Assembly: GCA_004001285.1 (NCBI GenBank)
Contig: AP018697.1
Span: 3,286,001-3,350,000 of the forward strand
Reading direction: 5' to 3'
From: Arthrobacter sp. MN05-02
Lineage (GTDB): Bacteria > Actinomycetota > Actinomycetes > Actinomycetales > Micrococcaceae
DNA length: 64,000 bases
The translations under genes were made by a program, and so were the position numbers. This document shows positions 1 through 8,468 of this stretch, piece by piece (the stretch's first letter is position 1; each line of letters starts with the position of its first letter). The notes beneath the pieces are model-generated. The model made no database searches, was not told where the DNA came from, and was given only the letters and a program-made list of their open reading frames with translations.

Positions 1-295
1 CGACCAGTAGGTGCCCGCCCGTGCGGTTGAAGGCAAAGGACTCGGCGGGGCGGCCCTTGGTGGATTCCGCTCCTGATGGGACCACGAGTCGCGTATCGAG
101 GAGGGCATCGATGCGCTGGTTGATGGTCGAACGAGACAGTCCCGTGCGCGCAGCCACTTCCGATTTCGTGAGCACGAGTCCCGAGCGCAGGAGCTGCAGG
201 ATCTCCACGGTGCCGCCTGCTCCTCCACCTGTGGCCGGTGATGTGTACAGATTCTCGGCCACTTTCGCCCCTTCGTTGTGAACCCTGCTTGTCAT
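1..295 (-). CDS. ROK-family transcriptional repressor, N-terminal part (runs off the left edge)
   Basis: About 98 residues are visible. They form the winged helix-turn-helix found in front of ROK sugar-binding domains: residues about 28-75, with TGLSRSTINQRI as the recognition helix region, followed by KGRPAE at the wing. The sugar-kinase-like domain lies outside the window. The ATG at 293-295 is used because it starts a clean frame just upstream of the HTH. The gene is divergent from the ketose ABC operon that begins at 403, with 107 bp between them. By inference it represses that operon and is released by a sugar or sugar phosphate. The effector is unknown. Confidence 0.85.
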   Translation of the reverse strand, partial: MTSRVHNEGAKVAENLYTSPATGGGAGGTVEILQLLRSGLVLTKSEVAARTGLSRSTINQRIDALLDTRLVVPSGAESTKGRPAESFAFNRTGGHLLV

Positions 296-350
296 GTTAA
301 CCCGATTCGAGCTCGTAGTTGCGTGCGTCACAACGTGTAGTTATGCTAAC
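291..350. promoter_or_regulatory. Divergent control region: two copies of GTyATGyTAAC and a promoter for the ketose operon
   Basis: GTCATGTTAAC (291-301) and GTTATGCTAAC (340-350) are two copies of one near-palindromic 11-mer, 49 bp apart centre to centre. A plausible promoter for the operon at 403 is TTGCGT (319-324), a 17-bp spacer, then TATGCT (342-347), so the right-hand copy overlaps the -10 box. The left-hand copy overlaps the start codon of the ROK gene. This arrangement would let one repressor control both directions. Assigning the sites to the ROK protein is inference. Confidence 0.5.
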
Positions 351-402
351 ACCCAACGTTACTTTGACGTACATATGGTTTTCAAAGTCAGAAGGGGCAA
401 CG

Positions 403-1410
403 ATGCCGCAGCTACGGAACACCTTGATCGTTATCACCGCCACCACTGTGGGGGCTCTTTCCCTTGCGGGGTGCAGCACCACCGCTACGACCCCCGCCGC
501 GTCCGAGGGTGGGGAAGCGAAAACTGCTGCCGTCATCAAGGGCCTCGACAACCCGTTTTTCCAGTCGATGGAAGAGGGCATTAAGGCCGCGGATGATTCC
601 ATTACGGTCCAGGCCGCGCAGGACATCACCGATACGAGCGGCCAGGCTGACCGGCTTTCCTCACTGGCGGGTCAGGACTTCAGCTGCTTCATCATCAACC
701 CGATCAGCGGCAACAACCTGCTGCAGGGAGTTGCGCAGCTGAAAGCCAGCGGCAAGACCGTCGTGAACATCGACAGCCCTGTCGATCCCGAAGCCGCAGC
801 GTCCGCGAACGCCACCCCTGACACCTACATCGGCACGGACAACGTCTCCGCGGGCAACCTCGCCGGCGAGCACATGGCGAGCCTGATCAGCGACGGTGCC
901 AAGGTGGGAGTGATCGGCGGCATCGCCGGCGATGTCACCAGCGGTAACCGTGTCACCGGGTTCACCGAAGGCCTCGGCGGCAAGGGTCAAGTCCTGGAAA
1001 CCGTCTCGGCCGACTGGGACCGCCAGGTCGCCCTCACCAAGGCGGGGGACCTGCTGCGCGCCAACCCGGACATTGCCGGCTTCTTCGTAGCCAACGACGT
1101 CATGGGCTTGGGCGTGGCCCGCGCCGTCGCTGATGCTGGCCTCACCGGCGAGGTGTCCATCATCAGCGTCGACGGCGTCCCCGAAGGCCTCTCGGGCGTC
1201 GAATCGGGTGAGCTGACCGCGACCGTGGCCCAGTACCCCTACGCCATCGGCGAGATGGGAGCCCAGGCCTGCGCAGCAGCTGCTGCCGGCGACGAGCTCC
1301 CCGACAACGTCGAGGCCCCGGTGGCCCTGGTCACCAAGGACAACGTCTCCGACGCCCTCGCCGCCGCACCGGCACCGTTCGAAGATTTCGACAACCCGTT
1401 CGCCCAGTAG
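403..1410 (+). CDS. Sugar ABC transporter substrate-binding lipoprotein (RbsB/FrcB type)
   Basis: A 335-residue periplasmic-binding-protein-I type protein with a lipoprotein signal: a hydrophobic N-terminus and lipobox LAGC, with the lipidated Cys at residue 24. The body shows two-lobe features such as DNPFFQSMEEGIKAA near the start and SVDGVPEGL late in the protein. The ATG at 403 has GAAGGGG six bases upstream; a longer frame starting near 319 has no ribosome site and would bury the signal peptide. It is the first gene of a six-gene set with permease, ATPase, ketose 3-epimerase and kinase. A ketose such as allulose, fructose or tagatose is the likely ligand, by context only. Confidence 0.85.
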   Translation: MPQLRNTLIVITATTVGALSLAGCSTTATTPAASEGGEAKTAAVIKGLDNPFFQSMEEGIKAADDSITVQAAQDITDTSGQADRLSSLAGQDFSCFIINPISGNNLLQGVAQLKASGKTVVNIDSPVDPEAAASANATPDTYIGTDNVSAGNLAGEHMASLISDGAKVGVIGGIAGDVTSGNRVTGFTEGLGGKGQVLETVSADWDRQVALTKAGDLLRANPDIAGFFVANDVMGLGVARAVADAGLTGEVSIISVDGVPEGLSGVESGELTATVAQYPYAIGEMGAQACAAAAAGDELPDNVEAPVALVTKDNVSDALAAAPAPFEDFDNPFAQ

Positions 1411-1442
1411 CAGTTCAGGCCCGACCAAGGAAGCCAGGCGCC

Positions 1443-2480
1443 ATGTCCTCCGTTCCGCAAACATCCACGCCACCGGTAGGGAAGACACCGCCGGCAACCA
1501 GTACACGACAGAACCCGTCTCCGAGTGCGCCGCAGGGCGACCACTGGTACTCCAACCTGCGGCGTATCGGATTCTGGGCCGACCACGCGGCCATCATCGG
1601 CCTCGTGCTGCTCGTCATCGTCTTCACCGCATTGAACCCGGTCTTCCTGACCCTCGGGAATGTCCAATCGATCCTCGTCGCAGCGTCCATCCTGATGGTC
1701 CTGACCGTCGGTCAAGCCTTCGTAATCCTCAGCGACGGAATTGACCTCTCCATTGCGTCGACCATGACCCTCGGAGTGATCGCCTTCGGCATCGCCTTCT
1801 CCCAGGGAGCAGGACTGCTTATCAGCATGCTCTCGGCCATCGTCGCCAGCACGCTGATCGGAGTCCTCAACGGCATTCTCGTGGCCAAGGGGAAGATCAC
1901 CGACTTCATCGTGACCCTCGGAGCCCTCTCCGTGGCATCCGGCCTCGCCCTCGTGCTGTCGGACGGGAAGCCGATCTCGGTTTTCAGTGTCGGGCTCGTC
2001 AACTTCTCCACCCACGGCCTGCTGATCTTCGGCTTCCCCTTCATCGTCGCCGCGGTGATCGCCGTTCTGGCCCATGTCCTGCTCTTCCGCACCCGCTTCG
2101 GAACGCACCTGTTCGCGACCGGCGGGTCGAAGGAGGCAGCACAGGCCACCGGCATCAGCACGGCACGCATCAAGATCGCGGTCTACACGATCTCCGGTGT
2201 CCTCGCCGGCATCGCGGCGATCATGCTCATCGCACGGGTCGGCGCCTCGGAACCGGCAGCGAACACCACGTTCCTGCTCAATTCCGTGGCCGCCGTCGTC
2301 CTCGGAGGCGTCAGCCTCACCGGAGGCAAGGGAAACATCTTCGGCCCCATCGTCGGGGCCCTGCTCCTGACCGTGCTCACCAACGGGCTCACCCTGATGA
2401 ACGTGTCGCAGTTCTACCAGCCCCTGGCCGTCGGCATCGTCGTCATCCTCGCCGCCCTACTCTCGAGGTTCCAGAAATGA
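1443..2480 (+). CDS. Sugar ABC transporter permease (RbsC/FrcC type)
   Basis: A 345-residue membrane protein of the BPD_transp_2 (ribose/xylose) permease family, with about ten hydrophobic segments after a 35-residue polar N-terminus. The family landmarks are present: SDGIDLSIAS in the second quarter, GKITDFIVTLG, and the C-terminal LGGVSLTGGKGNIFGPIVGA loop that docks the ATPase. It starts 32 bp after the binding protein and its stop overlaps the ATPase start (ATGA at 2477-2480), so the two are translationally coupled. It forms the membrane channel of the importer. Confidence 0.9.
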   Translation: MSSVPQTSTPPVGKTPPATSTRQNPSPSAPQGDHWYSNLRRIGFWADHAAIIGLVLLVIVFTALNPVFLTLGNVQSILVAASILMVLTVGQAFVILSDGIDLSIASTMTLGVIAFGIAFSQGAGLLISMLSAIVASTLIGVLNGILVAKGKITDFIVTLGALSVASGLALVLSDGKPISVFSVGLVNFSTHGLLIFGFPFIVAAVIAVLAHVLLFRTRFGTHLFATGGSKEAAQATGISTARIKIAVYTISGVLAGIAAIMLIARVGASEPAANTTFLLNSVAAVVLGGVSLTGGKGNIFGPIVGALLLTVLTNGLTLMNVSQFYQPLAVGIVVILAALLSRFQK

Positions 2481-3235
2481 CCACCACCATCACCCAGCCC
2501 ATCGTCGACGTTCGCGACGTCTCCCTGTCCTTCGGCAACGTCAAAGCACTCCAGAACGTCAGCCTGACCCTCGCCCCGGGCGAGATCACCGCGATCGTCG
2601 GAGACAACGGCGCCGGGAAGTCCACGCTCGTCCGCTGCATCTCGGGTATCCACCGCCCCCAGTCCGGCTCCATCCGGTTCGACGGCGAGGAGACGCACTT
2701 CCGGAGCCCGGAAGACGCTCGGGAAAAAGGCATCGAGACCGTGCACCAGAACCTGGCGCTGGTCGATGACCTCACCGTCTGGCAGAACCTGTTCCTCAAC
2801 CGCGAACTCACCCGCGGCATCGGGCCGATCCGCTTCCTCGACCGCAAAGCCATGCGCGAGGAAGCCGACCGCATGGTCTCCACCCTCGCCGTCAACGTGC
2901 CGGCCGTGAAGTCCAAGGTCCGGCGCCTGTCCGGCGGCCAGCGCCAGGCAGTATCCATCTGCCGCGCCGCAGGCTTCAGCTCCAAGCTCGTCATCATGGA
3001 CGAACCCACAGCCGCCCTCGGCGTCCAGGAAACCGCAAAAGTGGAGGAACTGATCCTCAAACTCCGCGACGACGGACACCCTGTTCTCCTCATCAGCCAC
3101 AACTTCAGCCAGGTCATGCGCCTCAGCGATCAGGTCTGGGTCATGCGCGCCGGACGCTGCGTGGCAGGCCGACGCACCACCGACACCACCGGCGATGAAA
3201 TCGTCGCCCTCATCACCGGCTCCCGCGAGCAGTAA
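2477..3235 (+). CDS. Sugar ABC transporter ATP-binding protein (single-domain, FrcA type)
   Basis: A 252-residue single ABC domain: Walker A GDNGAGKST (42-50), Q-loop around residue 91, signature LSGGQRQ (151-157), Walker B LVIMDEP (171-177) and a switch His in LLISHNF. Most RbsA-type sugar ATPases carry two fused domains; the single-domain form is the one known from the FrcBCA fructose importer of Sinorhizobium. It presumably acts as a homodimer with the preceding permease. The substrate is inferred from neighbours. Confidence 0.88.
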   Translation: MTTTITQPIVDVRDVSLSFGNVKALQNVSLTLAPGEITAIVGDNGAGKSTLVRCISGIHRPQSGSIRFDGEETHFRSPEDAREKGIETVHQNLALVDDLTVWQNLFLNRELTRGIGPIRFLDRKAMREEADRMVSTLAVNVPAVKSKVRRLSGGQRQAVSICRAAGFSSKLVIMDEPTAALGVQETAKVEELILKLRDDGHPVLLISHNFSQVMRLSDQVWVMRAGRCVAGRRTTDTTGDEIVALITGSREQ

Positions 3236-3253
3236 AGCAAAGGAACACAGCAC

Positions 3254-4129
3254 ATGACACCCACGAATCCCCTCGGAGTCCATGCCCTCGTCTGGGCAGG
3301 AGACACCTCCCGCGAATCCGTCGAAACCGTCATCACCCGCACAGCCGCCGCCGGCTACGACCTCGTCGAGTTCTCCCTGCACGATTCCATCAACCTCGAC
3401 GTCGACCACGCCAGGCAGCTCCTCACCGACAACAACCTCGGCGTCGTCTGCTCACGCGGGCTCGCCTTCGACGCGGACGTCTCCAGCGATGACACCGCAA
3501 CCGTCGACCGCGGAGCCAAACTCCTCCAAGACTCCCTGCAGATCACCCACGAACTCGGCGGCACCCACTTCACCGGCGCCCTCTTCAGCGCCCTCGGCAA
3601 GTACGGGGCGCCCATGACAGCCGGAGGCAGGGACAACGTCGTGAAGGTCCTCAAGGAACTCGCCGCCGAAGCACAGTCACGCTCCATGACCCTCGGACTG
3701 GAAATCTGCAACAGGTACGAAACCAACGTCATCAACACCGCCCGCGATGCCCTGCGCCTGGCCGACGACATCGGCGCGGACAACGTGCTGATCCACCTCG
3801 ACACCTACCACATGAACATCGAGGAAAACGACCTCGTCACCCCGGTCTACGAGGTCGGCGAACGGCTCGGCTATGTCCACATCGGCGAAAACCACCGCGG
3901 GTACCTCGGCTCGGGCCACCTCGACTTCACCTCGTTCTTCCACGCCCTCGCAGGCATCAACTACACCGGCCCCATCACCTTCGAAAGCTTCTCCTCCGCC
4001 GTCGTCGCCCGGGGCCTGTCCAACGACCTCGCCGTGTGGCGGAACCTGTGGACCGACAGCGAAGACCTCGCGGTCCACGCACGCACTTTCATGGAGAACC
4101 AGCTGCACGCGAACCAGGTGAACCGGTGA
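3254..4129 (+). CDS. D-tagatose/D-allulose 3-epimerase family ketose epimerase
   Basis: A 291-residue TIM-barrel protein. The four metal ligands of the ketose 3-epimerase family are all present: Glu150 (LEICNRYE), Asp183 (HLDTYHMNIEE), His209 (YVHIGENHRGYLGSG) and Glu244 (FESFSS). As I recall, these are the same residue numbers as in the Agrobacterium D-psicose 3-epimerase. The HMNIEE and RGYLGSG stretches separate this family from generic xylose isomerase-like barrels. It would interconvert a ketohexose with its C3 epimer, for example allulose and fructose, after uptake and before phosphorylation. The exact sugar is not decided by sequence. Confidence 0.82.
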   Translation: MTPTNPLGVHALVWAGDTSRESVETVITRTAAAGYDLVEFSLHDSINLDVDHARQLLTDNNLGVVCSRGLAFDADVSSDDTATVDRGAKLLQDSLQITHELGGTHFTGALFSALGKYGAPMTAGGRDNVVKVLKELAAEAQSRSMTLGLEICNRYETNVINTARDALRLADDIGADNVLIHLDTYHMNIEENDLVTPVYEVGERLGYVHIGENHRGYLGSGHLDFTSFFHALAGINYTGPITFESFSSAVVARGLSNDLAVWRNLWTDSEDLAVHARTFMENQLHANQVNR

Positions 4130-4782
4130 CCCTGGAGGACCTCCTCCAGCGCATCACGCGCCTCCACAAGGAGCACACCGGTACGGTGGTCATCGGGGTG
4201 GTAGGCCCTCCAGGTGCCGGCAAAACCACCCTCGTCGAGCAACTCATCAAACGCCTCAACACGGAGGAGGAAGCACCCGCTCGTCAGCGATACGCACACG
4301 TGCCAATGGACGGATACCACCTTGCCGACGTCGAGTTGACCCGACTGGACAGGCTCGACAGGAAAGGCGCCCCCAACACCTTCGACGCCCTCGGGTACGC
4401 CGCGCTCCTGCAACGGCTACGCGAACCGCGTAACGCAGTCGTCTACGCGCCAGGGTTTGAACGGACCATCGAGCAACCCATCGCAGGAGCCGTCCCGGTT
4501 TATCCATCAGCGACCACAATCCTCACCGAGGGTAACTACCTCCTGCTGGACGAGCCGGGCTGGCGCGAGGTTCAGGAGCAGTGCACGGAAATCTGGTACT
4601 GCGAGCAGGACGACGAGCTCCGGATCGAACGCCTGATCGCCCGACACGTGCGCTTCGGGAAAACCCCTGCCGCCGCCGCCGACTGGGTGGATCAGGTCGA
4701 CGAGCCAAACGGACGACTCATCCGCACCACTAGAGACCGAGCGGACCTCGTCATCATGCTAGAAGAAGTCGCCACCGTCTAA
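4126..4782 (+). CDS. P-loop sugar kinase of the FrcK / uridine kinase-like family
   Basis: A 218-residue P-loop phosphotransferase with Walker A GPPGAGKTTL near residue 31 and the family block PMDGYHLADVELTRL, followed by a lid-like R-rich region (RIERLIARHVRFGKTP). Such proteins are annotated as fructose-transport kinase (FrcK) or nucleoside kinase-like. It starts with GTG overlapping the epimerase stop (GTGA at 4126-4129), so it is translationally coupled. In context it should phosphorylate the ketose leaving the epimerase. The E. coli allulose operon uses an unrelated ROK kinase (AlsK) at this step. Confidence 0.75.
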   Translation: MTLEDLLQRITRLHKEHTGTVVIGVVGPPGAGKTTLVEQLIKRLNTEEEAPARQRYAHVPMDGYHLADVELTRLDRLDRKGAPNTFDALGYAALLQRLREPRNAVVYAPGFERTIEQPIAGAVPVYPSATTILTEGNYLLLDEPGWREVQEQCTEIWYCEQDDELRIERLIARHVRFGKTPAAAADWVDQVDEPNGRLIRTTRDRADLVIMLEEVATV

Positions 4783-4846
4783 CACCACCAATGCTCAGGG
4801 ACGTGCCACTGCGGCATCACGCTCCCAACGACGCCCCAGCAATAGA

Positions 4847-4889
4847 CGAAGTGCATCCATGTCAGAAAAATTGACATGGATGCACTTCG
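4847..4889. terminator. Perfect 18-bp inverted repeat with 7-base loop after the ketose operon
   Basis: The arm 4847-4864 (CGAAGTGCATCCATGTCA) is exactly complementary to 4872-4889, around the loop GAAAAAT. It lies 65 bp after the kinase stop and can terminate the operon, although no T-run follows. The length and perfection of the stem are unusual for a simple terminator. It could instead be the end of a small mobile element. Confidence 0.55.
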
Positions 4890-4970
4890 CTTGTCTTGAC
4901 CAGGGTGGCACCGCAGTTGGCGTCGATGGTTACAGGAGCTTGATAGCTTTCTTCGTGGAGTCGGGTTTTT

Positions 4971-5541
4971 ATGTTCGTACCGGTACTCAGCCGCCAGCTC
5001 GCAGCCGCTGATTCTGCGTTCGCCCAGCAGGTCGCAAAGGATCCGCATGCCTTCGAGTTCCTCGGACACTCCGGTGAAGCCGCCGAGCGCGACCTCGAGC
5101 AGGTCCTGATGGACCGCATCGTCAACACCTTCGGGAGCTCGGCCCGGGCTCGCGTTCGTCGGTCGACAGGTGCACCTGGAGGTCGACGGCGACGATTTCT
5201 ACAGCGACCTGTTGTTCTCCCACGTCGAGCAACTGCGCTACGTCGTCATCGAGCTCAAAACCGGAAAGTTCCAGCCTGAATATGCCGTGGAACTGAAGTT
5301 CTACGTCGCCCTGGTCGACGGCAAGCGTCGCCATGAAGTCCATAACGACACGGTCGGGATCCTGATCTGCGGCAGCAGCAACGATCACACCGTCCGCTAC
5401 GCCCTCAGCCGCTCCGAGTCGCTGATGGCCGTGTCCACCTACACGTATGAGAATTTATTCGCCGCGGAACAACGCCTCGTATCGGGCGCCGATGAGCTGA
5501 CCGCGGCCTTCGACCAGATCGCATTGGGTGGCGCGGGATAG
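4971..5541 (+). pseudogene. DUF1016 (YhcG-like) PDDEXK nuclease, 5'-truncated and frameshifted
   Basis: Only the C-terminal nuclease half of a YhcG-type protein remains: DPHAFEFL and ERDLEQVLMDRI in one frame, then GRQVHLEVDGDDFYSDLLF and YVVIELKTGKFQPEYA in another. The latter holds the PD-(D/E)XK core (D in FYSDLLF, E-L-K in VIELKTG). The N-terminal DUF1016_N domain is missing. The frame breaks at two G runs (5133-5135 and 5146-5148); adding one G to each restores the consensus NTFGELGPGLAFVGRQ. The gene may therefore be truncated but otherwise open. It sits between the hairpin and dif-like site 1. Confidence 0.8.
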
Positions 5542-5569
5542 AAGGGGACTAACCCCTCTGCAGACCGCC

Positions 5570-5597
5570 ACCTCACATAAGACAAATTATCGGATGT
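5570..5597 (-). repeat. dif-like Xer site 1
   Basis: Minus strand: XerC-like arm ACATCCGATAA, centre TTTGTC, XerD-like arm TTATGTGAGGT. It shares CCGATAA and TTATGT with four other sites in the window. It is the most divergent of the five. The amidase stop codon (5587-5589) lies inside the XerC-like arm, which encodes Asp-Ile-Arg-stop. Confidence 0.65.
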
Positions 5598-7338
5598 CGT
5601 TCTGCTTGTTCGTTTGTAGGGCGGTCAAGGGTGGGGTGCGGGAAGGGGCATTGCGTCGCGGCTCGCTTGTCGCTTCAAACGCGGTGCTAATGCGCAGTAG
5701 TTCGGTGTCGCTGTAGGCAGGGCCGGCGAAGGTGAGCCCGACTGGCATTTGCAGGTCCGCTGCGATGCCCATAGGCACGGTGACTGTTGGTATGCCGAGG
5801 TGTCGTGGTACGAGGTTCCCGTTAGAAACCCACACGCCGTTGCGCCAGGCGATGTCCGCAGACTCGGGATTCCGGTCGCTGTCCGAGGGCCCGATGTCTG
5901 CAGCTGCCGGGAAAACGACGGCGTCCAGACCGAGCTTGTCCATCCATTGTTCGAGGTCGACGCGCCTCGTCTGCTCGAGACCGTGTAGTCCTTCCTCGAG
6001 GTGAGGGATGCCGGTCAGATCGAGAGTTGGGTTTCGACGGATGTGTTCGGGGTACTCGGCGATGTCGTCGTCGAAGCCTGAGTAGCGGTCGAGCGCGCCG
6101 TCGGGCACGGGGAAGATCTGATTTCCGTCGACGTCGGCGAGAGACGCGCAGTGCGGGTCGTTGTTGGCCTGAAGAAAGTCGTGCCAGGCCCATGCTGAGA
6201 GGTCAGTGATTTCGTGGTGCAGGTAGTCCGGGCTTACGAGCCCTCTGGTGCTGAGCGTTGGAGCACCGGGGCGGTCGCCTTCGTAGTTGGAGACGACTGG
6301 GAAGTCGACCTCGATGACCTCGGCGCCTGCCTGCTCGAGGTCGGCGGCCGCCTGCTGCCATAGGGCAATGATCGAGTCTCGTGTCGCGATGCGCTGACCT
6401 GTTGGTCCTCCGATGCCGGGGGAGGGCGCGGTGCCGGCTTCGGGGTCGGCGTTGATGTACATACGCGGGACGCCGAATCGTTTGCCGACGAGAACCTGCC
6501 GTGCGTGGTCCGGAGTTTTCGGACTGAGCTCGATATAGCTGTCGGGGCGCAGCTTGGAGGTGGGGGGTATGGCAATCCAGGGCTGCCTACGCCAGAAGTC
6601 GCCGCGCGTTTCGGGGTCGTCGGCGACGATGACGTCGAGGACTTCGAGCATGTCCGCCATTGTGCGAGTGTGAGGGACGACGACGTCCATGGTCGGAACC
6701 AGGGGCCAGTTTCCGCGCACGGAGATGATGCCGCGGGAGGGGGTGTACGCGCACAACCCGTTGTTCGACGCAGGGGCACGCCCGGAGGACCAGGTCTCTT
6801 CCGCCAGCCCAAAGGCGGCGAAGCTTGCGGCGGTAGCAGTTCCGGACCCGTTGGAGGATCCGGATGCGAACGCGGCGGTGAGATAGTCGGCGTTGTAGGG
6901 GCTTTCGGCGCGCCCGTAGACGCCGCGCTGCATGCCGCCGTTGGCCATCGGTGGCATGTTCGTCAGCCCGATGAGGACGGCCCCACCGGCGCGGAGCCGT
7001 TCAATGGTGAAGGCGTCCTGCTGTGCCACCAGTTCCTTGAACGCGGGGGAGCCGGCGGCCACGGTGAGCCCTGTGACCTTATAGCTGTCTTTTGCGGTGT
7101 AGGGGATGCCGTCGAGCGGACCAAGGGTGGCCCCACGCGTCCTGCGCGCGTCGGAGGCGCGTGCTTCGTGCAGGGCGTCGGGATTCATGACGACAAGGGA
7201 GTTCAGCCGAATGCCCCCGTGGTCGTATGCCTCGATCCGGCGAAGGTAGGCGGTAACGAGTTCCTCGCTTGTCGTCCTGCCGGTGATGAGCGCGTTCCTG
7301 AGATCGGCGATGGTCGCCTCGACAACATCGAACATCAA
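5587..7338 (-). CDS. Amidase-signature family hydrolase
   Basis: A 583-residue amidase-signature enzyme. The catalytic Lys is K83 in LDGIPYTAKD, the cis-Ser lies in ASGSSNGSG (about 158-166), and the nucleophile position is Ser185 in EETWSSGR, where most members have TDTGGSIR; this is a substituted but recognisable motif. It is translationally coupled to the upstream agmatine deiminase (ATGA overlap at 7335-7338), so hydrolysis of N-carbamoylputrescine or another amide from agmatine breakdown is the obvious hypothesis. In known pathways that step is done by the unrelated nitrilase-family AguB. About 25 C-terminal residues run into dif-like site 1, which supplies the stop codon. Confidence 0.85.
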   Translation of the reverse strand: MMFDVVEATIADLRNALITGRTTSEELVTAYLRRIEAYDHGGIRLNSLVVMNPDALHEARASDARRTRGATLGPLDGIPYTAKDSYKVTGLTVAAGSPAFKELVAQQDAFTIERLRAGGAVLIGLTNMPPMANGGMQRGVYGRAESPYNADYLTAAFASGSSNGSGTATAASFAAFGLAEETWSSGRAPASNNGLCAYTPSRGIISVRGNWPLVPTMDVVVPHTRTMADMLEVLDVIVADDPETRGDFWRRQPWIAIPPTSKLRPDSYIELSPKTPDHARQVLVGKRFGVPRMYINADPEAGTAPSPGIGGPTGQRIATRDSIIALWQQAAADLEQAGAEVIEVDFPVVSNYEGDRPGAPTLSTRGLVSPDYLHHEITDLSAWAWHDFLQANNDPHCASLADVDGNQIFPVPDGALDRYSGFDDDIAEYPEHIRRNPTLDLTGIPHLEEGLHGLEQTRRVDLEQWMDKLGLDAVVFPAAADIGPSDSDRNPESADIAWRNGVWVSNGNLVPRHLGIPTVTVPMGIAADLQMPVGLTFAGPAYSDTELLRISTAFEATSEPRRNAPSRTPPLTALQTNKQNDIR

Positions 7339-8468
7339 GGCACCGTGACCATGTGGGGGGCGGGCTGCTGCTGCGTGATGCAGTGAATACCCCCGCCGAA
7401 GGCGAAGATGTCGCGTGCGTCGACCAGTTCAACCGTGCGATCAGGGTAGGCCTCCTGCAGGATCCGCTGTGCAACGGCATCGTTGGGGTCGTCGAAGGCG
7501 CAGAGGACGACGACACCGTTGGCGACATAGTGGTTGATGTAGGACCAGTCGACGAACTCGTCCTCTTCTCTGATGACGGTAGGGGCCGGTACATCGACGA
7601 TCGTCAGTGCCCGTCCCTCCGCGTCGACAGCTGCCTCGAGTGTGGAGCGCAGAAGCCGGGTGACGGTGTGGTCGGGGTGGTCGGGGTTGTCCTGGCGGTG
7701 AAGGAGAACCGTGCCGGCCGCGGTGAAGGAGGCGACGATGTCGACGTGCCCGCGCGTCCCGAATTCCTCGTAGTCACGGCTGAGTCCCCGCGGGAGCCAG
7801 ATCGCGTGATGTGTTCCGAGTCGAGCGTGTACTTCTGCTTCCACGGAAGCTTTAGTGGCGGAGGGATTCCGTCCGGGGTCCAATTGCACTGTCTCGGTGA
7901 GCAGCACGGAACCGCGTCCGTCGACGTGGAAGCCCCCGCCTTCGTTGACGAGCGGGCTGCTGATCGTCGGGACATCTGCCAGGTCGGTGACTTTCCGGCC
8001 GACCTGTTCGTCCTGGCCCCACGCAGCCCAGGACTGGCCGCCCCAGCCATTGAAGATCCAGTCGACGGCCTGCACCGACCCGTCCCCACTGTGGATGAAG
8101 GTCGGGCCCGAGTCCCGGAGCCAGGCATCATCAAGTGGTACGGGATGAACGGCGATGCCCGGTCCCAGCATGGTCCGGGCGGTATCGAGGTCTACCGGGT
8201 CAGCAATGACCGTGACCGGCTCATGACGGGCGATGGTGTGGGCGACCCGGACCCAGGCTGTGCGGGCGCGGGCCAGAGTGTCACTGCCAGGCAGCCCGAA
8301 GGTGTCATTGGAGGGCGGAAAGGCCATCCAGGTGCGCTCGTGAGGTGCCCACTCGGCGGGCATGGTCGTCCCGCCCGGTACCCCAGACCGATCTTTCGCT
8401 GGGTCGGTTGTCGCGTCTGTTGCCTGATCGGTCGCCGTGCCGGGCACAGCGGTCTCTGGAAAGTTCAT
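7335..8468 (-). CDS. aguA: Agmatine deiminase / peptidyl-arginine deiminase family
   Basis: A 377-residue guanidine-modifying enzyme of the agmatine deiminase family. The N-terminal MPAEWAPHERTWMAFP block, the DSGPTFI strand, HVDIVASF and the C-terminal catalytic Cys363 in GGGIHCITQQQ are all in place. It hydrolyses agmatine to N-carbamoylputrescine and ammonia in the cytoplasm. The ATG at 8466-8468 is preceded by GAGAAGAAG. Putrescine oxidase, an APC permease and a coupled amidase are neighbours, which supports a polyamine role. A 40-residue fragment of a related gene is present at 51.1 kb. Confidence 0.88.
   Translation of the reverse strand: MNFPETAVPGTATDQATDATTDPAKDRSGVPGGTTMPAEWAPHERTWMAFPPSNDTFGLPGSDTLARARTAWVRVAHTIARHEPVTVIADPVDLDTARTMLGPGIAVHPVPLDDAWLRDSGPTFIHSGDGSVQAVDWIFNGWGGQSWAAWGQDEQVGRKVTDLADVPTISSPLVNEGGGFHVDGRGSVLLTETVQLDPGRNPSATKASVEAEVHARLGTHHAIWLPRGLSRDYEEFGTRGHVDIVASFTAAGTVLLHRQDNPDHPDHTVTRLLRSTLEAAVDAEGRALTIVDVPAPTVIREEDEFVDWSYINHYVANGVVVLCAFDDPNDAVAQRILQEAYPDRTVELVDARDIFAFGGGIHCITQQQPAPHMVTVP

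Noticed and set aside
4870..4895. TTGACAT inside the 18-bp hairpin as a Xer half-site
   Set aside because: Only one arm resembles the sites; the partner position reads TTCGCTT-like sequence, not TTATCGG.
7500..7545. GACATAGTGGTTGATG in aguA (also at 51.15 kb) as a dif-like arm
   Set aside because: It is conserved coding sequence for the INHYVA region and lacks the second arm.
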